Source of the DNA: Amphritea pacifica
Lineage (GTDB): Bacteria > Pseudomonadota > Gammaproteobacteria > Pseudomonadales > Balneatricaceae
NCBI RefSeq assembly: GCF_016924145.1
Contig: NZ_JAFFZO010000006.1
Location: 1-64,000 of the forward strand
Direction of reading: 5' to 3'
DNA: 64,000 bases
Part shown: piece after piece, positions 8,610 to 18,298 of the stretch
How positions within the stretch are numbered: the stretch's first letter is position 1
Layout of the letters: each line of letters starts with the position of its first letter
Translations under genes and position numbers: made by a program
Notes under the pieces: model-generated
The model's input: the letters and a program-made list of their open reading frames with translations, nothing else
Databases searched by the model: none
Told to the model about the DNA's origin: nothing

Positions 8610-11351
8610 TCAGTGTGCCTCATCCCAGTTATTACCAACCCCCGCTTCCACCAGCAGAGGTACATCCAGCGCCGCAGCCGACTGCATCAGTTCGACCAGT
8701 TGGTCTGACACTGACTCAACATTGTCTTCTGGAACCTCCAGAATCAGTTCATCGTGTACCTGCATAATCATGCGGGCACCACTATCACTATTTTGTAACC
8801 AGCTATCCACCTTCACCATCGCCTTCTTAATAATATCGGCAGCGGTACCCTGCATCGGCGCATTAATCGCTGTGCGCTCGGCCGCCTGGCGGCGCATACC
8901 ATTGCTGGCTTTGATCTCGGGCAGGTACAAACGACGGCCAAACAGGGTTTCCACATAGCCCTTCTCTGCGGCCTGAGCACGGATATCATCCATATAGCGC
9001 TGCACGCCGGGATAGGTATCAAAGTAGTGGTTGATATAGGTTTGCGCCTCATTCCGGCCGATACCCAGCTGTTTTCCCAGACCAAAAGCCGACATGCCAT
9101 AAATCAAACCAAAGTTGATCGCTTTAGCACTGCGGCGCTGCTCAGAGGTGACACGATCCAGCGCCACACCAAACACCTCGGCGGCCGTGGCTTTATGAAC
9201 ATCCTCCCCGTGGGCGAAAGCATTCAACAAGCCTTTATCCTGTGACAGATGCGCCATGATCCGCAGCTCTATCTGAGAATAATCGGCCGCAACCAGTTTA
9301 TAACCCTGTGGAGCAACGAACGCCTGCCGGATCCGCCGCCCTTCTGCGGAACGGATCGGAATATTCTGCAAATTAGGATCCGACGAGGAAAGCCGACCGG
9401 TGGCGGTCACCGCCTGATGGTATGAGGTATGAATCCGGCCACTGGCAGGATTGATCATCTGCGGCAGCTTATCGGTATAGGTGCTCTTCAGCTTACTCAG
9501 ACCGCGATGTTCAATAATAACCTTCGGCAATGGGTAATCCAGCGCCAGCTCCTGTAGCACCTCTTCAGCGGTTGAGGGGGCGCCTTTGGGGGTTTTCTTG
9601 ATCACCGGCAGTTTCTGCTGCTCGAACAGAATCTCCTGCAGCTGTTTAGGAGACCCCAGGTTGAAAGGCCCGCCCGCCAGCTCATGGGCTTTTTTCTCCA
9701 GCTCAACCAGACGCTCTCCATGTTCACGGCTCTGGATCGCCAGTTGCGTCGCATCCACCATCGCCCCCTGTTGTTCCATGCGCGCCAGCACCTGAATCAG
9801 AGGCAGTTCGATATCGGAGAAGACAGATTCCAGAGTCGGGTCCTGCTGCAGCTTTGTATTCAGTACCTGATGCAGGCGCAGCGTGATATCAGCATCTTCA
9901 GCAGCATAAGGGGCCGCCTGTTCCATCTCGATCTGATTAAAGGTCAGCTGTTTTTTGCCTTTACCGGCGATCTCTTCAAACTTAACCGTTTTCACCCCCA
10001 GATAGAAATCCGCCAGATCATCCATATTATGGCGCGAAGCGGTGGAGTTCAGTGCATAGGATTCGAGCATGGTATCAAAGGCAACGCCCTGGAGCGTAAT
10101 CCCGTAACGGGCCAGCACATTCATATCATATTTAATATGCTGACCAACCTTTTTATGTGACTCACTCTCCAGTAAAGGTTTCAGCTGGGCCAGCACTTCA
10201 TTGCGATCCAGCTGAGCCGGTGCCCCCATATAATCATGAGCAACCGGCAGGTAAGCCGCTTTTCCGGGCTCCACCGAAAACGACAGACCTATCAGATTCG
10301 CTTCCATATAGTTGAGGCTGTCTGTTTCAGTATCAAAAGCAAACAGGTCTGCGGCCTCCAGCACCTTAAGCCAGCGATCAAACTCATCCTGAGTAAGGAT
10401 AGTTTCATAAACGATCTCATCCGGCAGCTGCGATTCATTCTCTAACGCTTTTGCTCCCTCGGCAGCCTCTGCATCCAGTTCACTGATCCAGCTGCGAAAT
10501 TCACACTGCTGAAACAGCCGCAGCAACTGCTCATTATCGGCTACTGGCAGCGGAATATCCTCGATGCCACACTCCAGATCAAGATCGGTTTTAATTGTTG
10601 CCAGCAGGTACGACAGCTCAGCGGCCTCACGATTGTCCTCCAGCTTTTTGGCTATCGTTTTTGCACCACGAAACCCCAGATCGGCAATTTTATCGAGATT
10701 TTCATAGAGATCTTTAATCCCCCCGATCCCCTGCAGCAATGCCAGAGCAGTTTTCTCCCCAACCCCAGGCACACCGGGAATGTTATCGACCTTATCTCCC
10801 ATCAGCGCCAGATAATCGATAATCAGCTTCGGTGGAATACCAAACTTCTCATTGACCCCATCGATATCCATATGGGAATCATTCATGGTGTTAATCAGCG
10901 TGACATGCTGGTCCACCAACTGCGCCATATCCTTATCGCCAGTGGAGATAATCGTATGCAGCCCCTTCTCGCTCGCTTCACGGGCCAGAGTGCCAATCAC
11001 ATCATCCGCTTCAACCCCCTCTACACAGACCAGCGGAAAGCCCATCGCCCGGACAATATTATGGATCGGTTCAATCTGGGTACGCAGATCATCTGGCATC
11101 GGCGGACGCTGAGCTTTATATTCCGGATAGATCTCATCACGAAACGTTTTTCCTTTGGCATCAAACACCACCGCCACCGGACTTTGGGGATACTGTTTTA
11201 TCAGGCTGCGTAACATACTGGTGACCAGACGCACAGCACCGGTCGGAACTCCCTCAGAGGTGCGCATATCGGCCTGCTGAGCAGCAAAAAATGCCCGATA
11301 CAGGTATGAGGATCCATCGACTAAGATAATAGGAGAAGTATTTGCGGTCAT
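8610..11351 (-). CDS. polA: DNA polymerase I
   Basis: Replication and repair polymerase that removes RNA primers and fills gaps. The 913 residues are close to E. coli's 928. The order is an N-terminal 5'-3' exonuclease/FEN domain (about 1-290, acidic sites in [11 protein letters not shown] and GVEADDVIG), a 3'-5' proofreading domain that keeps the catalytic motif FDTETDSL, and the polymerase domain with [11 protein letters not shown] (motif A), the O-helix [14 protein letters not shown] and [11 protein letters not shown] (motif C). Proofreading residues look intact. Divergent from the DUF2782 gene. Confidence 0.97.
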   Translation of the reverse strand: MTANTSPIILVDGSSYLYRAFFAAQQADMRTSEGVPTGAVRLVTSMLRSLIKQYPQSPVAVVFDAKGKTFRDEIYPEYKAQRPPMPDDLRTQIEPIHNIVRAMGFPLVCVEGVEADDVIGTLAREASEKGLHTIISTGDKDMAQLVDQHVTLINTMNDSHMDIDGVNEKFGIPPKLIIDYLALMGDKVDNIPGVPGVGEKTALALLQGIGGIKDLYENLDKIADLGFRGAKTIAKKLEDNREAAELSYLLATIKTDLDLECGIEDIPLPVADNEQLLRLFQQCEFRSWISELDAEAAEGAKALENESQLPDEIVYETILTQDEFDRWLKVLEAADLFAFDTETDSLNYMEANLIGLSFSVEPGKAAYLPVAHDYMGAPAQLDRNEVLAQLKPLLESESHKKVGQHIKYDMNVLARYGITLQGVAFDTMLESYALNSTASRHNMDDLADFYLGVKTVKFEEIAGKGKKQLTFNQIEMEQAAPYAAEDADITLRLHQVLNTKLQQDPTLESVFSDIELPLIQVLARMEQQGAMVDATQLAIQSREHGERLVELEKKAHELAGGPFNLGSPKQLQEILFEQQKLPVIKKTPKGAPSTAEEVLQELALDYPLPKVIIEHRGLSKLKSTYTDKLPQMINPASGRIHTSYHQAVTATGRLSSSDPNLQNIPIRSAEGRRIRQAFVAPQGYKLVAADYSQIELRIMAHLSQDKGLLNAFAHGEDVHKATAAEVFGVALDRVTSEQRRSAKAINFGLIYGMSAFGLGKQLGIGRNEAQTYINHYFDTYPGVQRYMDDIRAQAAEKGYVETLFGRRLYLPEIKASNGMRRQAAERTAINAPMQGTAADIIKKAMVKVDSWLQNSDSGARMIMQVHDELILEVPEDNVESVSDQLVELMQSAAALDVPLLVEAGVGNNWDEAH

Positions 11352-11466
11352 GGTATTGCAGTCATTGTCCGTCAGGAGATATTGTTATCGGGTTTGGTGC
11401 CCGGAAGTACCATCATATTAGATTAGCCTCCGACACAGAAGGGGCGTCTCAGTTCACGGAGTGGTT

Positions 11467-11754
11467 ATGAAAAAAATTTTAATCCTGCTTACCCTGCTGT
11501 GCTCAATCTCTCTGGTGCCAACAGTCAGTGCCGATGTGTTACCAGAGTTTGATGACAATGAACCGGTGGTCACCATACGCCACGGAGAAAAGGCCACCTA
11601 CTTTGAGTATCGGGTAAACGGCAAACTGAAAGAGATAAAAGTTAAGCCAGTGGTCGGCAAAACTTACTATCTGCGGCCCACCGAGGAGGGGGAGTTTCAG
11701 CGATTTGAAGACTCCAGCCTGATGTTGCCTAAATGGATTCTTTTCAGTTGGTAA
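11467..11754 (+). CDS. DUF2782 family exported small protein
   Basis: 95 residues with a Sec signal peptide (MKKILILLTLL..., cleavage likely after VSA) and a compact basic/acidic domain with EPVVTIRHGEKATYFEYRVN and YYLRP motifs. This matches the DUF2782 family usually found beside polA and thrB in gammaproteobacteria. Function unknown; probably periplasmic. The frame opens at a GTG at 11461, but the ATG at 11467 has GGAG eight bases upstream. It ends 16 bp before thrB and is probably co-transcribed. Confidence 0.75.
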   Translation: MKKILILLTLLCSISLVPTVSADVLPEFDDNEPVVTIRHGEKATYFEYRVNGKLKEIKVKPVVGKTYYLRPTEEGEFQRFEDSSLMLPKWILFSW

Positions 11755-11770
11755 AAAATAAGCGGTATTT

Positions 11771-12721
11771 ATGGCTGTATATACACATGTAAGTAACACC
11801 GATCTGGAAACCCTGTTAAAGGATTTCGATCTCGGAGAGCTGGTTGGTTTCAAAGGGATCGACGGCGGCATCGAAAACACCAACTATTTTGTCACCCTGA
11901 ATGATGGGGCCGGGAACCATGAGTATGTACTTACTCTCTTCGAAGAGCTGACTCATGATGAGATGCCCTATTTTGTTGAACTGACCACCTGGCTAGCTGA
12001 ACGAGGCTGCCCGGTGCCCTTTCCGTTCAAAGATCGCAACGGCATCGCCCTGAAAGCACTGCATGGCCGCCCGGCGCTGCTGCAATCCAGACTGTCCGGC
12101 AACCATATTGAGAAACTGACACCGGAACATTGCCACCAGATAGGCGCCGCGCTGGGGCAGTTTCATCAGGCAGGTCTTGATTTTTATATGCAGCGTCAGG
12201 CCCATCGCGGCGTGTTCTGGTGGCGCCGGGAATCGCAGCAGATTGCCAGCAAGCTCAGTGATGAAGATGCGCAACTGTTACGCACAGAAGTCACCCTGTT
12301 TGAACAACTCAGGGAGCAACCCTGGAACCTGCCGCAGGGCGCAATTCATGGGGATCTGTTCCATGATAACGCTCTGTTTGAGGGCGACCAGTTGAGCGCA
12401 ATTCTGGATATCTACAATGCCTGCACCGGTTATCTGCTCTATGATCTGGCGATTGTCGCCAATGACTGGTGCGTTAATCCGGATGGCTCGATTGACCCGC
12501 AACGGGAACAGGCACTGCTCACCGCCTATGGCGAAGTCAGACCCTTCGACGACAACGAATACCTCGCCTGGCCCCAACTGGTGAGAACCGCAGCGATGCG
12601 TTTCTGGTTATCCCGACTGATCCCGGCACTGGACCCCAACTCCACCCAGAAGATCAAAGACCCGGAAGAGTTCCGCCGGATACTACTGCAGCGGATTAAG
12701 ACCCCTGCGGCGTTACCCTAG
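11771..12721 (+). CDS. thrB: Homoserine kinase (APH-fold, ThrB2 type)
   Basis: Phosphorylates homoserine in threonine synthesis. The 316 residues belong to the aminoglycoside-phosphotransferase fold rather than the GHMP fold of E. coli ThrB. Motifs are GGIENTNYFV (N-lobe), the catalytic AIHGDLFHDNALF (Brenner-type HGD..xxN) and the metal-binding ILDIYNACTGYLLYDLA. This Pseudomonas-type enzyme is typically encoded next to DUF2782 and polA, as here. Confidence 0.93.
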   Translation: MAVYTHVSNTDLETLLKDFDLGELVGFKGIDGGIENTNYFVTLNDGAGNHEYVLTLFEELTHDEMPYFVELTTWLAERGCPVPFPFKDRNGIALKALHGRPALLQSRLSGNHIEKLTPEHCHQIGAALGQFHQAGLDFYMQRQAHRGVFWWRRESQQIASKLSDEDAQLLRTEVTLFEQLREQPWNLPQGAIHGDLFHDNALFEGDQLSAILDIYNACTGYLLYDLAIVANDWCVNPDGSIDPQREQALLTAYGEVRPFDDNEYLAWPQLVRTAAMRFWLSRLIPALDPNSTQKIKDPEEFRRILLQRIKTPAALP

Positions 12722-12770
12722 CTCGCGGTATTAACCTGGACTGCACAACCAATATAACAATTTTTATTCC

Positions 12771-12851
12771 AGGAGCGGCTTTAGCATGCCCTCTGGGTAC
12801 CCGCCGCGAATGGAAATATTCCAATATTGATCGCGGCAGGAAGCCGCTCCT
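12771..12851. repeat. REPIN-like inverted pair of REP elements
   Basis: Outer arms AGGAGCGGCTT (12771-12781) and AAGCCGCTCCT (12841-12851) enclose inner arms GCCGCGA (12803-12809) and TCGCGGC (12831-12837). The right unit, read on the minus strand, is GTAGGAGCGGCTTCCTGCCG plus CGA, a close look-alike of Pseudomonas REP sequences. The left unit is the same motif with ~20 bp inserted, containing GGGTACCC. Such elements are mobilised by RAYT (TnpA-REP) transposases; none is encoded in this window. Confidence 0.7.
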
Positions 12852-12887
12852 ACAAATGTAAAGCAGGCTCTTCCGAGTCACGAGCAA

Positions 12888-12904
12888 GTCACGCTCTTTG
12901 TGAC
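12888..12904. repeat. Short inverted repeat before uvrD
   Basis: GTCAC-gctcttt-GTGAC within an AGCAA/CGACG-rich stretch (about 12880-12930) that recalls the hairpin units at 249-332. No T run, so not a terminator. Confidence 0.35.
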
Positions 12905-13007
12905 GTTCGAGCGACGAGCAACGGCTCTTTAAGATCTGTCTGGCCTCCGACCGCCCCGGCCGTTATAATCTCCACTGAATATTTATACAGCTATCTGAAG
13001 AAGCCCT

Positions 13008-15224
13008 ATGGACGTATCCCATCTCCTTGATTCCCTTAATGAAGCCCAGCGGGAAGCGGTCTCCGCTCCGGTCTGTAACATGCTGGTGCTGGCGGGTGCC
13101 GGTTCCGGTAAAACCCGGGTTCTGGTACACCGGATCGCCTGGCTGGTGCAGACCGAAGGGCTCTCCCCCTACTCAATTATGGCGGTGACCTTCACCAATA
13201 AAGCCGCCAAAGAGATGCGCAGCCGGATAGAGGAGCTGATGGGACTCAACCCCAGTGGCATGTGGGTAGGCACCTTTCACGGTCTGGCTCACCGTATTCT
13301 GCGGGCTCACTGGCGCGATGCAGGCCTGACGGAGAACTTCCAGATCATGGATTCTGATGATCAGTTGCGGCTGATTAAGCGGCTGGCTAAAGAGATGAAT
13401 CTGGACGACAGCCGCTGGCCGGCCCGGCAATTTCAATGGTATATCAACGCCCAGAAGGATGAAGGGCTGCGTGCCCGCCATATCGAAGCCGGTGGCGATC
13501 CTAATGCTCAGGTGATGCTGAATGTTTATGCCGCCTATGAGAATGCCTGTGACCGCGGCGGTATGGTTGATTTTGGCGAGTTACTGCTACGTTGCCTGGA
13601 GCTGCTGCGGGACCACAACCCCACACTGCTGGAACATTACCAGGAACGTTTCCGCTATATTCTGGTAGATGAGTTTCAGGACACCAACTCCATCCAGTAT
13701 GCCTGGCTGAAGCTGCTCTGCCAGCCAATGGACCCACGCAAGCCGAAGCCGGAAAAGCTGATGGCGGTTGGGGATGATGACCAGTCTATCTACGGCTGGC
13801 GCGGCGCGAAGATCGAAAATATCCAGCGTTTCAATCAGGACTTTCATGAAACCATGGTGATTAAGCTGGAACAGAACTACCGCTCCAGCAACACCATTCT
13901 GCAGGCGGCCAATGATGTCATCCGCAACAATCAGGGACGTCTGGGTAAAGAGTTGCGCACAGATCAGGCGGATGGCGAGCTGATATCCCTCTACGCAGCC
14001 TTCAATGAACAGGACGAATCACGTTTTATTGTTGATCAGATAGATAGCTGGGTCAGAAAGGGCAACCTGCGCAGCGAGACGGCGATTCTGTATCGCTCCA
14101 ATGCTCAGTCGCGGGTATTAGAGGAAGCGCTGATCCGTGCAGGAATGCCTTACCGCATCTACGGCGGACAACGCTTCTATGACCGACTGGAGATCAAAAA
14201 CGCTCTCGCTTACCTGCGCCTGATCAACAACCGGGAGGACGATACCGCCATGGAGCGGGTGATCAATGTGCCCACCCGGGGTATTGGCGGCAAAACCCTC
14301 GAAGAGGTGCGTTTACATGCCCGCACCGAGGGAGTCTCCATGTGGCGGGCAGCGAACGAGGTGATTGAGCTGAATAAACTCACCGCCCGGGCAGCAAATG
14401 CTTTGCAAGCCTTTATCGACCTGGTCGAGCAGATCGCACAGGAAACCGAAGGTACCGATCTGCACGAACTGACCGAACATGCCATCAAACGGTCCGGGCT
14501 GATCGAGCACCACCTCAAAGAGAAAGGTGAGAAAGCCCAGGCCCGGGTGGAAAACCTTGAAGAGCTGATCAGCGCAGCGCGCCAGTATCTGTCAACCTGG
14601 CAACCCGATCTGGAAGGCAATGAGAACAGTACGCCGTTGACGGCATTTCTCGATGATGCGGCGCTGGATGCCGGCGAGGCTCAGGCTGAAGAACATCAGG
14701 ATTCGGTACAGTTGATGACCCTGCACTCGGCGAAGGGACTGGAGTTCCCGCTGGTGTTTCTGGCCGGCATGGAGGAGGGGTTATTCCCCCACAAGATGTC
14801 TATTGAGGAGGGTGGTCGCCTGGAAGAGGAGCGCCGGCTCTGTTATGTGGGGATCACCCGGGCGATGCAGAAGCTATTTATCACCTATGCAGAATCCCGT
14901 CGTCTGCACGGTAATGAAACCTTTAACCGCCCCTCCCGCTTTATCCGCGAAATACCGGATAGCTGTCTTGAAGAGGTGCGTCTCAACGCCAGTGTCAGCC
15001 GCCCGGTGACTGCGCGGCAACCACAGCGCCCATCGATGCTTGACCACGCTGAGGTGCCGGAAACACAGATTATTCTGGGACAACGGGTCAGTCACCAGGT
15101 TTTCGGTGATGGCATTGTGGTGAATTATGAAGGTTCAGGCCCCAAAGCCCGGGTGCAGGTCAACTTTGATTCCGAAGGGAGTAAATGGCTGGTGGTCGGT
15201 TATGCGAACCTGCAACCAGCATAG
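13008..15224 (+). CDS. uvrD: ATP-dependent DNA helicase UvrD (helicase II)
   Basis: 3'-5' superfamily 1A helicase of nucleotide-excision and mismatch repair. The 738 residues include the Q motif LNEAQREAV, Walker A GAGSGKT (30-36), motif Ia TFTNKAAKEM, Walker B ILVDEFQDTN, motif III AVGDDDQSIYGWRGA, motif V LMTLHSAKGLEFPLVFLAG and motif VI EERRLCYVGITRA. The C-terminal QRVSHQVFGDGIV-type Tudor-like module, which binds RNA polymerase in UvrD/PcrA, separates it from Rep. The ATG at 13008 has only a GAAG-like site upstream. Confidence 0.95.
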   Translation: MDVSHLLDSLNEAQREAVSAPVCNMLVLAGAGSGKTRVLVHRIAWLVQTEGLSPYSIMAVTFTNKAAKEMRSRIEELMGLNPSGMWVGTFHGLAHRILRAHWRDAGLTENFQIMDSDDQLRLIKRLAKEMNLDDSRWPARQFQWYINAQKDEGLRARHIEAGGDPNAQVMLNVYAAYENACDRGGMVDFGELLLRCLELLRDHNPTLLEHYQERFRYILVDEFQDTNSIQYAWLKLLCQPMDPRKPKPEKLMAVGDDDQSIYGWRGAKIENIQRFNQDFHETMVIKLEQNYRSSNTILQAANDVIRNNQGRLGKELRTDQADGELISLYAAFNEQDESRFIVDQIDSWVRKGNLRSETAILYRSNAQSRVLEEALIRAGMPYRIYGGQRFYDRLEIKNALAYLRLINNREDDTAMERVINVPTRGIGGKTLEEVRLHARTEGVSMWRAANEVIELNKLTARAANALQAFIDLVEQIAQETEGTDLHELTEHAIKRSGLIEHHLKEKGEKAQARVENLEELISAARQYLSTWQPDLEGNENSTPLTAFLDDAALDAGEAQAEEHQDSVQLMTLHSAKGLEFPLVFLAGMEEGLFPHKMSIEEGGRLEEERRLCYVGITRAMQKLFITYAESRRLHGNETFNRPSRFIREIPDSCLEEVRLNASVSRPVTARQPQRPSMLDHAEVPETQIILGQRVSHQVFGDGIVVNYEGSGPKARVQVNFDSEGSKWLVVGYANLQPA

Positions 15225-15309
15225 CCCTGAGCATTAGAGTCAGTCGACACTGTTATAACCGGTACGGCTGCCGATACAGTGTTTACAAGCGGTCTGATAG
15301 GGAGAGGCT

Positions 15310-16539
15310 ATGCTACACAGAATCTGGCTGGGTTTTTTCCTGCTCGCCTTTCTCGGCGGCCTGTATCAATGGCTGGCACTCGGCGATGCCGACGTTTTTC
15401 AGCGCATGGTGCAATCGACCTTTGATATGTCAAAGCTATCAGTGGAGCTGGCGCTGGGGCTGATCGGCACGCTGGCGTTCTGGCTGGGCATTATGAAGCT
15501 GGCGGAAGCGGCTGGACTGGTGGAAAAGATGGCCAACGGTCTCAGCCCACTGTTTACCCGGCTGATGCCAGAGGTGCCCAAAGGGCACCCGGCGATCGGC
15601 TCAATGACCATGAATCTGTCCGCCAATATACTCGGGCTGGATAATGCTGCAACACCGCTGGGGTTAAAAGCGATGCAGGATCTGCAACTACTCAACCCGG
15701 ATAAAGCGCGTGCCACCAATGCCCAGATTCTGTTCCTGGTGCTGAATACGTCCTCGGTTACCCTGTTCCCGATCACCGTGTTTCTCTATCGCGCCCAGCA
15801 GGGCTCCAGTGATCCCACTTCGGTGTTTATTCCCATCCTGATCGCCACCTGTTGCTCTACCCTGGCGGGTTTGCTGGCGGTCGCCTGGGTACAGAAGATC
15901 CGCCTCTGGGAGAGGGTCACTCTGTTCTATCTGGGAGGCTTCTTTGCCCTCTTGCTGGCCTTTATCGGCTACTTCGCCACGCTCACCGTTGATCAGTTGC
16001 AGCAGCAATCATCCCTGATCGGCAATCTGATGATCTTCAGTGCCATTATCTGCTTTCTCGGGGCCGCCCACCTGAAAGGGGTGAATATCTATGAAACTTT
16101 TGTCGAGGGGGCAAAAGAGGGATTTTCAGTCGCTATTATGATTATCCCCTATCTGCTGGCGATGCTGGTGGCAATCGGCGTGTTTCGCGCCAGCGGCGTG
16201 ATGGATGGTGCAATCTGGCTGCTGCGGGAGGGTATCTCGCTGCTGGGGGTGGATACCCGTTTCGTGGATGCTCTGCCCACCGCACTGATGAAGCCACTCA
16301 GTGGCTCCGGGGCCCGGGCCATGATGCTGGATGCGATCAACACCCACGGAGTGGATTCATTTGCCGGTCGAATGGCCGCGATTATTCAGGGGTCAACGGA
16401 AACCACCTTCTATGTACTGGCGGTCTATTTTGGCTCAGTGGGTGTACGTCATACCCGCCATGCCCTGGCCTGCGGACTGACCGCAGACCTGGCAGGGATT
16501 ATCAGTGCAATTGTGGTGGGATACTGGTTTTTTGGCTAA
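15310..16539 (+). CDS. Nucleoside recognition (SpmA-SpmB fusion-type) membrane protein
   Basis: 409 residues, strongly hydrophobic with about nine membrane segments. Two Gate/nucleoside-recognition domains occur in one chain. The first (about 45-190) has the SpmA-like signature SMTMNLSANILGLDNAATPLGLKAM; the second (about 255-400) has SpmB-like PLSGSGARAMMLDAI and QGSTETTFYVLAVYFGSVGVRHTRHAL. In Bacillus these are separate sporulation proteins; in proteobacteria the fused form is common and of unproved function, presumed transport-related. About 85 bp after uvrD with its own GGAGAG ribosome site. Confidence 0.8.
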   Translation: MLHRIWLGFFLLAFLGGLYQWLALGDADVFQRMVQSTFDMSKLSVELALGLIGTLAFWLGIMKLAEAAGLVEKMANGLSPLFTRLMPEVPKGHPAIGSMTMNLSANILGLDNAATPLGLKAMQDLQLLNPDKARATNAQILFLVLNTSSVTLFPITVFLYRAQQGSSDPTSVFIPILIATCCSTLAGLLAVAWVQKIRLWERVTLFYLGGFFALLLAFIGYFATLTVDQLQQQSSLIGNLMIFSAIICFLGAAHLKGVNIYETFVEGAKEGFSVAIMIIPYLLAMLVAIGVFRASGVMDGAIWLLREGISLLGVDTRFVDALPTALMKPLSGSGARAMMLDAINTHGVDSFAGRMAAIIQGSTETTFYVLAVYFGSVGVRHTRHALACGLTADLAGIISAIVVGYWFFG

Positions 16540-16548
16540 CGGGGAACT

Positions 16549-16947
16549 TTAGTGTCCGAAGTCCAGCGCCCGGATATGGCCATGGCCATCGATAGCGACC
16601 TGCACACACTCCGTTTCTGATACTTTGCGCAGATCCCGGCCGTCAGGGCAGCAACCCCAGATCTCAACATTGATTCGCAGTGAGCTGGTGCCCTGCTCTT
16701 TAATGCGGGTATAAAAGCTCAGAATCGTCCCCTCCAGCACCGGCGCCATAAAACTCATCGCCCCGATAGAGACAGTGGCCACCCGGCCCTCTGCCGCTTC
16801 AGCCGCCCGGATCTCTGCCGCCAGAACCGCCTGAGAAGCAACCCAGCCACCATAAACATCACCAAACATATTGGCGGCTGCCCCGGACGCAGGACAACGA
16901 AGGCTTAGTTCACCTTCGGGCTTTAAGAGAGTCTTATCGGTATTCAT
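16549..16947 (-). CDS. YciA-type acyl-CoA thioesterase (hotdog fold)
   Basis: 132 residues. The hotdog core shows ANMFGDVYGGWVASQAV, equivalent to the NxxGDIFGGW catalytic segment of YciA with its nucleophile-activating Asp, followed by VSIGAMSFMAPVLEGT. Members hydrolyse acyl-CoAs and act as hexamers. It converges with the SpmAB-like gene (stops 9 bp apart). It is somewhat divergent from E. coli YciA, so substrate preference is open. Confidence 0.75.
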   Translation of the reverse strand: MNTDKTLLKPEGELSLRCPASGAAANMFGDVYGGWVASQAVLAAEIRAAEAAEGRVATVSIGAMSFMAPVLEGTILSFYTRIKEQGTSSLRINVEIWGCCPDGRDLRKVSETECVQVAIDGHGHIRALDFGH

Positions 16948-17067
16948 ATCAGGTGTGTTCCCGCATAGTATTTATATTTGCTGCGTATATTTTACTACCA
17001 AATACCCGACTCAGGTCTAGCTAAAATAAGTGAGTCTCGCAAACCCGGCAGCAGAAAACTTTTCGAT

Positions 17068-17086
17068 ATGTCACATGTTTGTCACA
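17068..17086 (+). promoter_or_regulatory. Pho box of pstS
   Basis: Two TGTCAC half-sites at 17069-17074 and 17080-17085 (11-bp period) match the PhoB consensus CTGTCAT-N4-CTGTCAT. A -10 element TATATT at 17096-17101 lies 10 bp further on, the spacing of PhoB-activated promoters where the box replaces the -35. Confidence 0.75.
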
Positions 17087-17166
17087 AACAGCCCTTATAT
17101 TCCTCTCATCGATTTAATACTGATCGTTTTTAAAGCGTATTCAAACCCGACTCTGTGGAGCTTGTA

Positions 17167-18138
17167 ATGAAACCAATGAAGAAAATTTTTGCGGCTGTTG
17201 CACTGACAGCAACCTGCCTGACTGCTTCTGCAGCTGACCTGCTGGATCCAAACTTGCCAACTTACTCTAAGGCTTCCGGTGTTTCTGGAAACCTTTCTTC
17301 TGTAGGTTCAGACACCCTGGCTAACCTGATGACCATGTGGGCTGAAGAGTTCAAGCGTAACTATCCAAACGTTAACGTTCAGATCCAGGCTGCCGGTTCT
17401 TCTACTGCGCCTCCCGCTCTGACCGAAGGTACTTCTAACGTGGGTCCTATGTCCCGTAAGATGAAGGACAAGGAACTGGAAGCGTTTGAAAAGAAATATG
17501 GTTACAAGCCAACAGCTATTCCGGTTGCGATCGACGCTCTGGCGGTATTCGTAAACAAAGATAACGCTATCGAAGGTCTGACTATTCCTCAGGTTGACGC
17601 GATCTTCTCCTCTACCCGTAAATGTGGTCTGACTGACGACGTTAACACCTGGGGTGATGTAGGTGCTACCGGTGCTATCGCGTCTCAGGGCTTCCAGATC
17701 TTTGGTCGTAACTCTGTATCCGGTACTTACGGTTACTTCAAGAAGCACGCCCTGTGTAAAGGTGACTACCGCAACAACGTAAACGAGCAACCCGGTTCTG
17801 CGTCAGTTGTACAGTCTGTTTCTACCTCTCTGAACGGTATCGGTTACTCAGGTATCGGTTACAAGACTTCTTCTGTTCGCGCTCTGCCACTGACCAAGAA
17901 AGCCGGTACTCCGTTTGTTGAAGCGACTCCCGACAACGCTCTGAACGGTTCTTACCCTCTGGCCCGTGCACTGTACATCTACGTGAACAAGAAGCCTGGT
18001 CAGGATCTGGCACCACTGGAGCGTGAGTTCCTGAAGATGGTTCTGTCTAAAGTAGGCCAGGAAGTTGTTGTTAAGGATGGTTATATCCCACTGCCAGCCT
18101 CTCTGGTTGAGAAGAAAATGAAGGAACTGGGTCTGTAA
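17167..18138 (+). CDS. pstS: Phosphate ABC transporter substrate-binding protein PstS
   Basis: Periplasmic high-affinity phosphate receptor. The 323 residues carry a signal peptide (cleaved near ASA-AD), the type II binding-protein fold and phosphate-ligand segments [25 protein letters not shown] and [12 protein letters not shown]. It belongs to the PstS branch of Pseudomonas/Vibrio rather than the E. coli or DING types. The frame starts at a GTG at 17155, but the ATG at 17167 has GGAG eight bases upstream. Codon use is strongly biased to TCT, GGT, GTT, CGT and AAC, unlike the neighbours, as expected for a very highly expressed gene. Followed by its own terminator. Confidence 0.95.
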   Translation: MKPMKKIFAAVALTATCLTASAADLLDPNLPTYSKASGVSGNLSSVGSDTLANLMTMWAEEFKRNYPNVNVQIQAAGSSTAPPALTEGTSNVGPMSRKMKDKELEAFEKKYGYKPTAIPVAIDALAVFVNKDNAIEGLTIPQVDAIFSSTRKCGLTDDVNTWGDVGATGAIASQGFQIFGRNSVSGTYGYFKKHALCKGDYRNNVNEQPGSASVVQSVSTSLNGIGYSGIGYKTSSVRALPLTKKAGTPFVEATPDNALNGSYPLARALYIYVNKKPGQDLAPLEREFLKMVLSKVGQEVVVKDGYIPLPASLVEKKMKELGL

Positions 18139-18175
18139 TACAGACCTTTATTCCCGGGTCATCAGACCCACACTA

Positions 18176-18204
18176 AAAAAAGGAGCCTTTATGGCTCCTT
18201 TTTT
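18176..18204. terminator. Terminator between pstS and pstC
   Basis: AAAAAGGAGCC-tttat-GGCTCCTTTTT hairpin with T run. It separates abundant pstS mRNA from pstCAB-phoU, which have a second Pho box. A smaller hairpin (GGTCTG-taata-CAGACC) overlaps the pstS stop. Confidence 0.85.
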
Positions 18205-18230
18205 AATGATGTAAAAGTTTTATTACAGTT

Positions 18231-18248
18231 CTGTAACATTTCTGTCAT
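18231..18248 (+). promoter_or_regulatory. Pho box of pstCAB-phoU
   Basis: CTGTAAC-ATTT-CTGTCAT matches the PhoB consensus at nearly every position. The best -10, TATAAT at 18281-18286, is 32 bp further on, too far for a simple class II PhoB promoter unless the weak third repeat at 18253-18259 is used. A nearer TTTATC (18257-18262) is a poorer -10. Confidence 0.7.
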
Positions 18249-18298
18249 CAAGTCAGTTTATCGTGGCGCCATAACTTTTTTATAATTGTAGATATGTC

